Origin: Zizania palustris
Taxonomy: Eukaryota > Streptophyta > Magnoliopsida > Poales > Poaceae
Length of the DNA: 64,000 nucleotides
Direction: 5' to 3'
Assembly (NCBI GenBank): GCA_019279435.1
Contig: JAAALK010000080.1
Coordinates: 95,208,311 to 95,272,310 of the forward strand
Under the pieces are notes generated by a model. The model did no database searches. It was not told where the DNA came from and worked only from the letters and a program-made list of their open reading frames with translations. Made by a program: the position numbers and the translations under genes. Below, one piece after another: positions 46,211 through 56,180 of the stretch (positions are counted from its first letter, which is position 1; each line of letters starts with the position of its first letter).

Positions 46211-46302
46211 AGAAAAAGAGTGTTTGAGAATATGAGCTCGGGAAGAAGAAAGATGATGTGTGAAAACATTCGGTAAAATATCCGAGATTTATTTTTACTT
46301 TC

Positions 46303-46312
46303 CTATTTATAG
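46303..46312 (-). promoter_or_regulatory. TATA box of the antisense Tat gene
   Basis: On the minus strand the sequence CTATAAATAG lies about 95 bases upstream of the ATG at 46210. This is a good plant TATA box with normal spacing for a short leader. It implies the antisense gene was transcribed from its own promoter rather than from an LTR. Confidence 0.65.
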
Positions 46313-46708
46313 CGTGAGGATTCCTTGTACTATACATTACAGTGCACCGTTTGGTTGCCCTATTACGTCTTCGATGCCGTCATAACTTGCAGAAATGCTT
46401 CATGAGAAGTTACAACCGACAGAGATGGAACGACCGTTAACTTCCTCAGAGAGTAACGACTCTATTTATGAGTCTAATGGCTCTGAAGACTAATGGCTAT
46501 ATTAGCTCCGCAAGAGATCTATCTCCGAAGCCATCTTCTTGAGTGTCTCCGCACAGAATTTGGTCCGAAGACCCTCTACCTCTGAATGTTTCTAAGGATG
46601 GTAAAGTTTTTCAACCTCCTTTCTAAATTCTAAGCATGAAATTATTTCTTGCGTATACTGCCCTCTTCACTGCATAGGTAATTCGGAGATAAGTATTTGA
46701 GGGGATAC
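46313..46708. other. Region between antisense promoter and 3' LTR
   Basis: No gene seen. It includes the likely upstream region of the antisense promoter. Immediately before the LTR is a purine-rich stretch (TTTGAGGGGATAC, ends at 46708) that can serve as the polypurine tract for + strand priming. Confidence 0.55.
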
Positions 46709-47288
46709 TGTTGGGGGAAAATATTTCATCCTCTAGAAGTCAAGGAAACTTCCATGTCAATACAAGCATAACAAACGAAGTTAGAAGCTTTGGTCTCCGA
46801 AGATCCTAAAAGCATCTAGGCTTCGCTGTATTCGGAGCTCTCTACAGCGGAGACCTCCTTCAAGGCTTCGGTACAGCAGAGACCTCCATCAAGACTTCGG
46901 CGCAGCGAAGACCTCCGTTAAGGCTTCGGCGTAACAGAGCCTCCCGAAGCCTCTTCACCAGAAAGGGTATCGCCAGCGAGGATATAAGATTTATCTTTTC
47001 ACTGATTAGACTATTCTTTTACTCTTTTACCCCTATGAAGAATATTAAATTGTATCTTCTTAGTCGATTGTAATTAGAGGGTAAAGAATTCTTTTCCCTA
47101 TGTATTTGGTCTATAAATACCCCTTTTCACTCTGTAAAGGGCATCGAATATGGAGATATTCAATATACACTTCGAACTATCTCAAGTTATTATCCTTCTC
47201 GGAGGCTTGAATAGTTTCCTCAAACAGACACTTCGTTTGTTAAACACTAAGTTCTCTAAACCTGTTAGCGTAATCTTTTACGTCAACA
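46709..47288 (+). repeat. 3' LTR of outer Tat element
   Basis: The LTR begins TGTTGGGGGAAAATA and ends ACGTCAACA, giving TGTTG...CAACA inverted ends and a length of 580 bases. A purine-rich tract precedes it. A TATA-like CTATAAATACC lies at about 47111. Downstream sequence is a different element's gag in an unrelated context. The five bases after it (ATGGC) would be the target duplication, but the partner at the 5' end is outside the window. Confidence 0.78.
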
Positions 47289-48170
47289 ATGGCGTTGTTC
47301 ACACGGTTCAAGCAGCACAAAGGCAAGTGACAACACTTCAATGTTCTATCACAGACTTAATACATGTTGTTGCAACCTTGCAAACATCGTTTGATCGTCA
47401 ACACAACCAGCGACATGTGGATGAATCTGATGATGATGGAGAGACAAGTGTTTATAATGATCAGCATGGCCACAACAATGGAGGTCATGGCAACAGAGGC
47501 CATGGCAATGGAGGTCATAGCAATGGAGTCCGTGGTCCTATTCGTTATCTAATGTTTTATTCTGATGTTGCAGCGGCGAACTGTGCAGATGATGGACTAG
47601 GCAAACCAAAATTTTCTATACCCATGTTTGCAGGAACTACTGATGTTGAAGAATACCTCACTTGGGAGTTAATGATGGAAAAGTTTTGGCGCCTACATGA
47701 TTATACAGAGAATAGAAAAATAAAGTCGGCATCTTCTGAATTTGTTGGTTATGCTTTGCGTTGGTGGGATAATCTAGTGCATACCAGACAGGAAGATGAT
47801 GAACCAACAATTGTTACATGGAGAACTATGAAGGAAGTCATGTGTGATCATTTTTGTCTCTCGCAACTATATCCCCTCTCAATATGACAAATTGAAGACT
47901 TTGAAGCAAGGTGTTATGACTGTGGATTCTTATTATCAAGAGATGGTGTTGATCATGCAGCGAGCTAGAGTACGTGAACAGCCCGAGAAGACCATGCAAC
48001 GTTTTCTTTTAGGGTCAACATACAAAATCAAGCGCATTGTTCGACATCACAAATATGATGACATGATAGATTTGTTACACCAAGCATGTGAGATTGAACT
48101 TCAAATTGCCGAAGACATCAAGGTTGCTTGTCGTTCTATTGCAGCTAGAGGCCACTTTTCTTCTTGAACG
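47289..48170 (+). pseudogene. Gag of a decayed gypsy-type element
   Basis: After the Tat LTR the frame reads a Gly/His/Asn-rich region (GHNNGGHGNRGHGNGGHSNG), then the gag domain: KPKFSIPMFAGTTDVEEYLTW, RLHDYTENRKIKSASSEF, YALRWWDNL. A one-base frame change near 47860 is followed by LKTLKQGVMTVDSYYQEM and RFLLGSTYKIKRIV. The N-terminus is missing at the Tat LTR boundary. This matches gypsy gag of chromovirus-like elements. No protease, RT or integrase of this element is seen in the window. Confidence 0.75.
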
Positions 48171-49103
48171 ACTAGTGGAGCGCATTTTCCAAATAAAAAA
48201 GGTAATGTTGGTCAAAAGGATTTAGAGTATGAGACATGTGATGATGTTATTCTTGCCTCTAAGATTACTTTGGGGCCAATGCCAATGCAGCAAATAGTGG
48301 ATGAATCTCAGCAAAAATTCGAGTTGAATTCTGATATGACAGAGTTTCGCAAGGATCTCACTTCTATTCCATGGGAGCTCATGTGTAGGGGTGAGATTTT
48401 GATTACTAATGACATTACCCCTCCCTCTCTTGGTGTTTCTACTATTTTGCAGAAATGTTGTGATGCGTTTCCGGAGGAGGTACCTATTTCTGAAATTCCT
48501 TTATCACGAGATGATTTTGATGCTATTCATTATGATAAAGAAGAGTTGTGCAATGCTTCACTTATATCTATTCCACAACTAGTGAATGAACATGTTGATT
48601 TTGCTGTTGAACATTTAAATGATTTTATATATGTTGTTCACATTGCTAGTCAAAAGGAAGAACAAAAATTGTTATCTTCTTTAAACACTTTGGGGTTATA
48701 TTGAATTTGATAATCTTTGTGAACTTAGTACGTTAAATGAGAGATTACTCACTAGAACTGACTTGCCATGTCCTTCTCATATCACTTTTCATGTAATTGA
48801 CAAATATAATGATAAAGGAGTATACTTTGTGCATAGAGTTTATATATGTTCTGATTTGAAATTGCGCGTAAAGCCTAAAAATAATGATTTAGAGCAAGGT
48901 GTTTTAACTAATCCTATTATCTCGAGACTCTTGTTTTGATTTAAATACACAAGTTGATTTTCAAGAAGGAGAGTGTGATGAGCTGTTCAAAACACCATAG
49001 TCTCCTCTCTTTTCATCAAGGGTGATTCATCACTTACACTTGAACAATGAAATGCTAAGGTGAGTTGGTTTCCTCCTAGTCTCAACATAAAGAAAGAACA
49101 AGT
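48171..49103 (+). pseudogene. Unrecognised coding relic downstream of the gag
   Basis: An open stretch at 48270-48704 (144 codons) and its continuation carry FPEEVPISEIPLSRDDFD, then ASLISIPQLVNEHVDFAVEH and LSSLNTLG, with further text (ERLLTRTDLPCPSHITFHVI) in another frame. FPEEVP recalls the linker before RT in gypsy pol, but the rest does not match RT. I cannot name it. It ends at the inserted Tat element. Confidence 0.4.
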
Positions 49104-50548
49104 TGTTGACACGGAAACGTGCCCCCGCACTTGGGTCAGTCCGGCGATCCAAAAGTGCATGGATACTTAGGGACAGGCCTAAGCATGACATAGAACTGAC
49201 GCCGCATTCCGACTACCCTTAATAGTGATAAGGGGGGTAGAGTCTCCAGGCAACCAAATTACACAAAATAATCCAATTAGCCGAAAGAAATAGTTTAAAC
49301 AAGTTAAAATCAGCAAACCAGTTGGAGCCCTCCTGGTTCGAAGTCTGATGCGAAGGATGTGCCGAAGGGTACCCTCGGCGTCTGGTGCGAAGTGCTCCGC
49401 CGAAGGGTGCTTCGGCGTTCGGACTGATCCGACCAAAGGTAGACTCCGAACGGATCTGAACATGGTGATCACCTCCGAACAGCAGGGTTCGGCGTGCGAT
49501 CTCCGATGCAGCGAATTACAAAGTAGTGACGCGGAGGCCACACGTGGGCGCAACTTCGTCTGGTGCGGAGTATGGTCGTGGCGAAGCTTGCGACGAAGTG
49601 TGTCGGTCGAAGCCTGTTGTCGAAGCCTGCGATCTTGTCCAAGGGTGTCCTGGGGACCTCCGGAACCGATCTCTCAGCTCCAAACACCTCCGGAGAAGGG
49701 GCTCCGAACGTGCGAGGCCTGCAACAGAGACGATGCGAAGTACCAATTCGGCCTTAGGACCGAATCTTATGAGGTGTTGCACGGGTGGCGAAGGTAGCAA
49801 TCTATTACGCAGATTAGCAGATACATCACAAGCGAAGTAACAAGGCGATATCAATCTGTTACGTAGATTAACGGGGACTTCACATGCGAAGTACCAAGGC
49901 TTACCACTGTTCCGTAGCGGCGGATGGAGGGCTTCTAGGCAAACCCACGAAGAGGTACAGAAAAGTAAAGGTAAAAGTAAAGGTACGCTCAAAGAATAGC
50001 TTTGGTTTGGTTTGAGTTGGGGGGCTCTCTACACCGGCCATGCCCCTCTATTTATAGGGGGGTTAACTCCTAATCTATTCTGCTATTAATCCAGCCGGAT
50101 AGAGATTGAGATGGCGATGCAAACAACTCTATCTCTACCGAGGTGGGCTTCGGCCAAGCCCGCCGAGGCCTGCTCCTCGGGCCGAAGCTTCGGTAGCGTG
50201 GGCTTCGGCCAGGCCCGTCGAGGCTGGCTCCTTGGGCCGAAGGTTCGGTAGCGTGGGCTTCGGCCAGGCCCACAGAGGCTGGCTCCTCGGGCCGAAGCTT
50301 CGGTACCGTGGGCTTCGGCCAGGCCCATCGAGGCTGGCTCCTTGGGCCGAAACTTCGGCAGCGTGGACCTCCGAAGGCTTCCTGGCCGAAGCCCATGGGT
50401 TGGCTATAGGCTTTCGGAGCCCATAGCTCGGTGGGCTTCAGCCCGGTAGGGCTTCGGACAGACCCTGGACATGTGTACTTTCGACCCAAATCACCAAAAA
50501 TTGATATTTTGATAATTTAGCCATTACTGTCATTTCTTGCTATCAACA
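49104..50548 (-). repeat. 3' LTR of the Tat element
   Basis: 1445 bases from TGTTGACACGG to CTATCAACA. It contains tandem ~60-bp GGCTTCGGCCAGGCCC-type units near 50145-50380. It shares its ends with the solo LTR at 22515-23865 in inverse orientation. Confidence 0.93.
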
Positions 50549-50551
50549 CAT

Positions 50552-50565
50552 GCCCCCCTTCCTTT
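50552..50565 (-). other. Polypurine tract of the Tat element
   Basis: Minus-strand AAGGAAGGGGGGC lies three bases from the 3' LTR. Confidence 0.85.
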
Positions 50566-50634
50566 CAGTGAACTAGTGAACTAAAAGCACAATGAGCTGA
50601 AGACGATATCACCCATATCGGCTTTTCGACACTA

Positions 50635-51893
50635 CTATGATGTTTGCCACACACTTGGGAAATACCTTTTCAAGTATCTTCCATTCAAGGCTCTTCGAAA
50701 CCGCTCTCCTTGCAGGGATTCCAACACGTATGCATTGCCGGGCGCGATTTCGGCTACCTTAAAAGGACCTTCCCAACTAGGTGACCATTTGCCAAATTCG
50801 GGGCTCTTCATGCCTAAAGGCAAAATCTTCTTCCATACCAAGTCTCCTATTTGAAACAATTTTGGTTTAACCTTCTTATTGTAGGATCTAGCCACTCTCT
50901 TCTTGTCTACTTCTATGGCTTCTAAAGCTCTTAGTCTCTTATCGGTCACTTCCTCCAGATTATCCTTCAGAAGAGCTTCATATTCATCGACCGATAAGCC
51001 ATCTTGCTTCAACACTCTTAAGGAGCCAAGATCTATCTCTACAGGCAGAACGGCCTCTTGTCCATACACCAACTCATATGGACTGACCTTGGTGGCACCG
51101 TGCTTTGCAATCCTACAAGCCCATAACGCCTCAAAAAGCACTTCATGCCACCTTTTAGGAAACTCCTCAATTTTCATCTTAATAAGCTTAATCACGGTTT
51201 TATTACTAGACTCGGCCTGACCATTGGCCTGAGCATAGTAAGGTGAGGAGTTTATCAACTTAATGCCATAGTATTCGGCGAAGTCCCTTACCTCTTTAGA
51301 AACAAATGAACTACCTTGAACCGTAGTATGATGTGTTTTAAAATAAAATTGTGTACCTCATTATGGGTCATGTTCTTGAGAGGTACAGCCTCGGTCCATT
51401 TGGTGAAGTAATATGTCGCCATCAACATGAACCGATGCCCCTTTGAGGAAGGAGGGTAGATCTGGCCGATGAAATCTAAACCCCAACCTCGAAACGGCCA
51501 TGGCTTGACAATAGGATTGAGCAATGAGGCAGGGGCTAACTGGATGTTGCCAAACTTCTGACATGCCTCACACCCTCGGTAGTACTTGAAACAATCTTCA
51601 GTCATAGTCGGCCAATAAAAACCCGCTCTTTTGATCATCCAACTCATCTTTTGTGCCGACTGGTGAGTGCAGCAAAGCCCCTCATGGACTTCTCCTGTAG
51701 CCACCTGGGACTGCTCATGATCTAAACACTTCAATAGCACTCCGTCGATGGTTCGGTGATACAATGTGTCATTTATCAACACGAATTGGAACGCTCGTCG
51801 CCGAACCTTCCGATCAACCCTTTGGCTAGGGTTTTTCAAATGCTGGACGATTGGGACTCTCCAATCGCCCTCACAGATTTCAGAGGGCTTCAT
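50635..51893 (-). pseudogene. Integrase of the Tat element, with a deletion in the catalytic core
   Basis: N-terminal zinc-binding part: HEGLCCTHQSAQKMSWM to CEACQKFGN. Core: first Asp in GWGLDFIGQIYPP, Glu in YYAQANGQAESSNK. The stretch that should hold the second catalytic Asp is missing: after HIILRF the text jumps to bases encoding the segment just beyond that Asp, with a frame change near 51317-51321. The C-terminal part (GDLVWKKILP, WEGPFKVAEI, NGRYLKRYFPSVW) is intact and ends at 50635. The copy cannot make a working integrase. Confidence 0.85.
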
Positions 51894-52761
51894 TGGTACA
51901 CCTTCTGAAAAAATTTCTAAAACACCGACTTTGGGGTGCCCCCCCGAGCCCTTCTAGCTCCTGCCGAAGCCTGGCCGATGTGGCCGTTCGGAGTGTGTTG
52001 GGTCGAAGCCCTTCGGAGGGTTCGGACCCTGGAGAGCCTTCCCTGTCCGAGAGGCTTCGGACTATAGGCTCCAGCATGCCAGACCCTTCGGTGGGCGTAG
52101 CACTCCGGTCTAGAGGCTCCGGCGTGCGGTGCCCTTCGGTGACCCGAGGGGTTCGATCCGAAGGATGCGCCTGTCTAGCATCACGGGCTTTGGCAATGAG
52201 ACCAAACATTGGCTTTCCCAATACAGAAAATTTCCCTCTCTTGACTTGGTAGCCAGATGCTTGCTGAGCCAAATCATTAGCGATTGAATTGGCTTCTCTT
52301 GACACGTGAGATATTTTGAAATCATCAAAAGTAGCAACTATGTCTACGCATTTGTCCAAGTAGCTATTCAGTAATCCATTAAAACATTGAGCATTCTTGG
52401 ATACTTGTTGAACTACTAATAATGAATCACCATACGCGTGAACATGTTTAGCACCTACCGACTCTAGTAGCTCAAGACCTAGCAATAAAGCTTCGTATTC
52501 GGCTTGGTTATTAGTGGAAGAAAACTCTAGTCGGGCTGAGGTTTCAAAGCACATACCATCAGGTGATATGAGAACCACTCCAATACCATGGCCATTCTTG
52601 CAAGCCGAACCATCAAAATAGATTTTCCATGGCACTACCTCAACTAGAGCAATAGCATCACTCCAGCTAGCATCTATGTGATGATCAACTATAAAGTTGG
52701 CTACGACTTGGCCTTTCATCGCTCTTAGGGGCTCGTAGGCCAAATCGTACTCAATCAACAC
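51880..52761 (-). pseudogene. Second (archaeal-type) RNase H of the Tat element plus low-complexity linker
   Basis: Catalytic residues are all visible: Asp in KIYFDGSACKNG, Glu in NNQAEYEALLLGLEL, Asp in HAYGDSLLVVQQ, Asp in REANSIANDLAQQA. After that a roughly 100-residue Pro/Ser/Glu/Arg linker (for example HRTPEPLDRSATPTEGSG) replaces the usual short link to integrase; its DNA is rich in CTTCGG/CCGAAG words like the LTR. Confidence 0.83.
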
Positions 52762-53088
52762 GTAAGCCCACTTTCCGATTCTTCCACTTAGAATCGGTTT
52801 CTATAACATGTGGTTTATAACATCGGTTTGGCAGATGACAACACATGTGGTGGGGAGAAGATAATGATGTAACTTGGTGCACGCGTAATACAATGATAAA
52901 CATAATCGTTCCACAAACGCGTACCTGGTTTCGGTGTCCAGCAGGCGGCGGCTCAAGAATGTGATGATGTACTCTTTCCCCTCCACCTTCTGGGTTAGCA
53001 CGACTCCAATCACGCTATCTTCAGCGGCGATGTATAGCCGAAACGGAATCCCGACCTTGGGTGCTCTCACCACGGGTGGTGATGACAA
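52762..53088 (-). pseudogene. RT-linked RNase H of the Tat element
   Basis: Reads VGIPFRLYIAAEDSVIGVVL, FLSRRLLDTETRYAFVERLC and LHHYLLPTTCVVICQTDVIN, the gypsy RNase H order. It is followed by the second RNase H in the same frame after one stop region near 52800. Confidence 0.75.
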
Positions 53089-54284
53089 GCATTCCTTGAT
53101 CTTCTCAAAAGCACTTTGCTGGCTTGCCCCCCAAGTGAACTCGACTTCATTTTTAGCCGGAGTATGGGGACAAAGGCATCAATCTTGCCAGACAAGTTCG
53201 ATATAAAGCGACGCGAATAGTTCAACTTGCCTAGCAACTTTTGCACATCCTTCTTGCATGCCGGCGCCGCAATGTTCCTAATCTTCTCTAGCCTCTTAGG
53301 ATCAATTTCTATACCTCTCTCATGAATCATGAAACCTAAGAACTTGCCCGCCGACACACCAAAAGCACACTTGAGTGGGTTCATTTTTAACCCATATTGC
53401 CGCATCCTATCAAAAGCAACCTTCAAATCAGCTAAATGGTTTCCCATAGCGTCCGATTTGACCACGATATCATCGATGTAAACCTCTAACATGACTCCTA
53501 ACAAGTCGTGAAAGATCAAGTTCATAGCGCGCTGATACGTGGCGCCGGCATTTTTCAACCCAAAAGTCATGACGACCCATTCGAATAAACCAACAAAACT
53601 AGGGCATTGAAAGGCAGTCTTATAGACGTCCTCTTCGGCCATAAAGATTTGATTATAACCGGCATTGCCATCAGGAAAACTTAGTACCTTATGTCCTGAA
53701 GCATCATTGATTAGCATGTCGGCTATTGGCACTGGATACTTGTCTTTTGGAGTGGCTCTGTTCAAATCCCTGAAATCAATGCATACTCGTATCTTGCCAC
53801 TCCCTTTCTTCTCTACAGGTACAATGTTAGCAACCCATTCCGCGTACATGCATGGCCTAATAAATTCAGCCTTAAGTAGTCGTTCCACCTCTTCTTTAAC
53901 TCGGTCATAGATGGCCTAATTAAAGCGATGGGGAGGCTGCTTATAAGGCCTAAATCCGGACTTGATGGGTAACCGATTCTCCACGAGCTCGCGGCTTAAC
54001 CCTGGCATTTCGCTATACTCCCATGCGAAACAATCGACATACGACTGAAGTAAATCTATTACTTCAGCCTTTTCATCGAGCCGTAAATGTTGGTTTACAA
54101 AATTCGGCCTTGGTATGCTACCATTACCTATATCAACTTCCTCCAAGGGATCGGACGACGCAAAACCTTGCCCTAATTTTTCTACTTTGCTAAAGTCCTC
54201 GATGGCTTCGGCAATACCGTCTTTATTAGACCGATACTGTTCCACTCGAGACTTCAGCCAATCTAGATTACTCTTGCTAGACAT
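53067..54284 (-). pseudogene. Reverse transcriptase of the Tat element
   Basis: Frame 54284-53067 carries one stop near 53916. Motifs are VCIDFRDLNRATPKDKYPVP, VLSFPDGNAGYNQIFMAEED (the usual Leu before the catalytic Asp is Pro), WVVMTFGLKNAGATYQRAMN, and YIDDIVVKS. The thumb text (GLKMNPLKCAFGVSAGKFLG) is clear. It ends with the start of RNase H. The YIDD catalytic box is intact. Confidence 0.87.
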
Positions 54285-54402
54285 GACTACTAATACAAAA
54301 ATAGTCGTGCTACTCCAGCCGGCTTTACAGACACTGGTACAAATCGTCCTCTGAATACACTAACAAAGTCATAATCCAAAAGATCTCTACCTGATAGACA
54401 CT

Positions 54403-55127
54403 CTACTTTGTTATGGACGGCATCAAACGACACATCGGCCAAAGATACTTGGGCCGAAGTATCCGCGGGGATGACCCCACCTCATCGCCGTCCCACTGTA
54501 TCAAGCACTGGTGTAGGGTAGAGGGGATGCAACAGTTCGCATGGATCCAGTCGCGTCCGAGTAGCACACTATAGTTACCTTGTACATCGACGACGAAGAA
54601 TGTTGTCGGCAACGTTTTGTTGCCCACCGTCAACTCCATAGAGAGTACTCTCTTGGTCTCGGATCTCTCGCCGTTGAAGCCGTTGAGCATCAAGTTAGTC
54701 TTCTTCAAATCATCTTTGTCCCTACCAAGTTTCTTCAACAATGAATAGGGCATTAGGTTAACAGTGGCACCGCCGTCGACGAGCATCTAGGAAATCGGCT
54801 TCCCATCGATGTGACCCCTGACATAGAGGGTCTTTAGATGGCGTGCTGAGTCCTCGGGTTTCTCAAAGATGGCGTTGCGCGGACCGAGGTTCAATTGAGC
54901 GACCTCAGCCTCGTCCCGCGGTGGTGCGAACTTGGCAGGTAATGTGACAATGTTGATGTCCATCGCCTGAGGCGCGGGCCCCTCAGGTCGTCGTCGTCAT
55001 TGCTCGTACTAGGAGCTGGGTTGGTTATCTCAACCGGCTTCTCTCTCCACACCTGCTTCATGGCTAGACGAGGGCGGATCTCTTCGAAGATGGTATCGCG
55101 CTTGGCCTCAGCTACCTTCTCGCGCAT
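54403..55127 (-). pseudogene. Aspartic protease region of the Tat element
   Basis: Active-site motif MLVDGGATVNLMPYSLLKKL near 54735-54786 and the second motif YSVLLGRDWIHANCC are present. The upstream frame (54891-55127) is partly broken. A stop immediately before the MLVDGG motif and another near 54403 interrupt the frame. Confidence 0.8.
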
Positions 55128-55145
55128 CTCCTATGCCTGCAGCCT

Positions 55146-56120
55146 TTATAGGTGTCTCTTTTGTGATTTAGACATGCCCGGAGGAGCCCAAGATGGCTGC
55201 GGCTTGATGCCTGGCGCTACTGTTTGACTCCTGTTAATTCTAGCCGAAGTGTGCCCTTCGGCCTCGGGCACCCTGTGTTCGAAGGGGGCTTCGCTGCGAA
55301 CCCCATCGAATGGACCGGCCTCGTTCGGCTGATCGAACCAGGCTTCGGCGCGGAGTCCGGCTGAAGCATGTGGCTTACCTCCGTCAGCCCTCGGCAACAA
55401 TGTCTTCGGGATTGGGACTTCTTGAGACCCAACCCTGATAGTTTTGGCTTCTGGCTCCCTGACTTCGGCCTCCGCGTGTTCACACCCTTCGGCTTCGCTC
55501 TGCAGGGTCTAATTCGGAGGTACCACAGACAGTCTGTGGATAATGCCCACCTCCACTGCATTTGTTTGCCCCTGCCATCCATAATACTCCGAAGGAAAAC
55601 AAGGCATAGGGTTAGTATGCGGAGGGTACCCTGACCCGGATACATATGGGGCCCACGGGGTCCCCGCCCAGTCATACGGCGGAGGCATCGGAGACTCTAG
55701 TGGCCTCGCCCACTATGAGCCAAACCCGTCACCCGAAGGTGGGTTCGGCCAAGTCGAAGGTGTCTCTGACCACACCAGCGAAGGATTCTGCCAGGCCGGA
55801 GGTATGTTCGGCCAGTGTGGGCCGAAGCCTCCCTTCGAAGAAGTCCACCATGGTGCGGGGTTCGGCCATTGGGGGCCTAAGCTGTCGCACGAGGGACCCG
55901 ACCAATGTGGTTCGAAGTTGTCGTTGCATGGGGTGCTTGGCCATTGTGGCTCAGAATCACCGTGCGGAGCACCAGGATACCGCGGTCCGAAGCCTTCACG
56001 CGGAGGGTTCGCAACCTTTGGTCCGAAGCCACCCTTCAAAGGTCTTGGACCCTTCGGCCGTTTTAACTTGGCGTGCGGACCTGTTTCTTTGGCCCTCCTT
56101 TGATGCTTTCTTAACAGCAT
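55146..56120 (-). pseudogene. Low-complexity Trp/Pro/Gly-rich linker between gag and protease
   Basis: The frame 56120-55713 holds about seven degenerate units of the type (F/L)GPxWPN(P) with recurring Trp, for example GGFGPHWPNIPPAWQNPS. The adjacent frame (55675-55146) is Pro/Ser/Lys-rich. No known domain. It fits a gag-pol linker of a Tat element but the Trp repeat is unusual. Confidence 0.5.
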
Positions 56121-56180
56121 GTTATATGTTACCTTTGGCCTCTTCCGAGCCTTAGTCGAAGGGGTATTGATGTTCTGTTT

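Larger units (their letters stand above)
1..47288 (+). mobile_element. Tat/Grande-like Ty3-gypsy element, 5' truncated by window, split by CACTA-1
   Basis: Order on the + strand is gag end, protease, RT, RNase H, second RNase H, integrase, a tandem-repeat spacer, an opposite-strand gene and a 3' LTR ending at 47288. Two RNase H domains and an antisense gene between integrase and the 3' LTR are known traits of the Tat lineage (for example maize Grande). Positions 7793-45105 are a later CACTA insertion; the two flanks resume the same antisense gene. The sense reading frame carries many stops and at least one frameshift, so the copy is dead. The 5' LTR is outside the window. Confidence 0.88.

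Noticed and set aside
47289..47291. ATG at the LTR boundary as the start of the gypsy gag
   Set aside because: The gag text is in another frame; the ATG is only part of the presumed target duplication.
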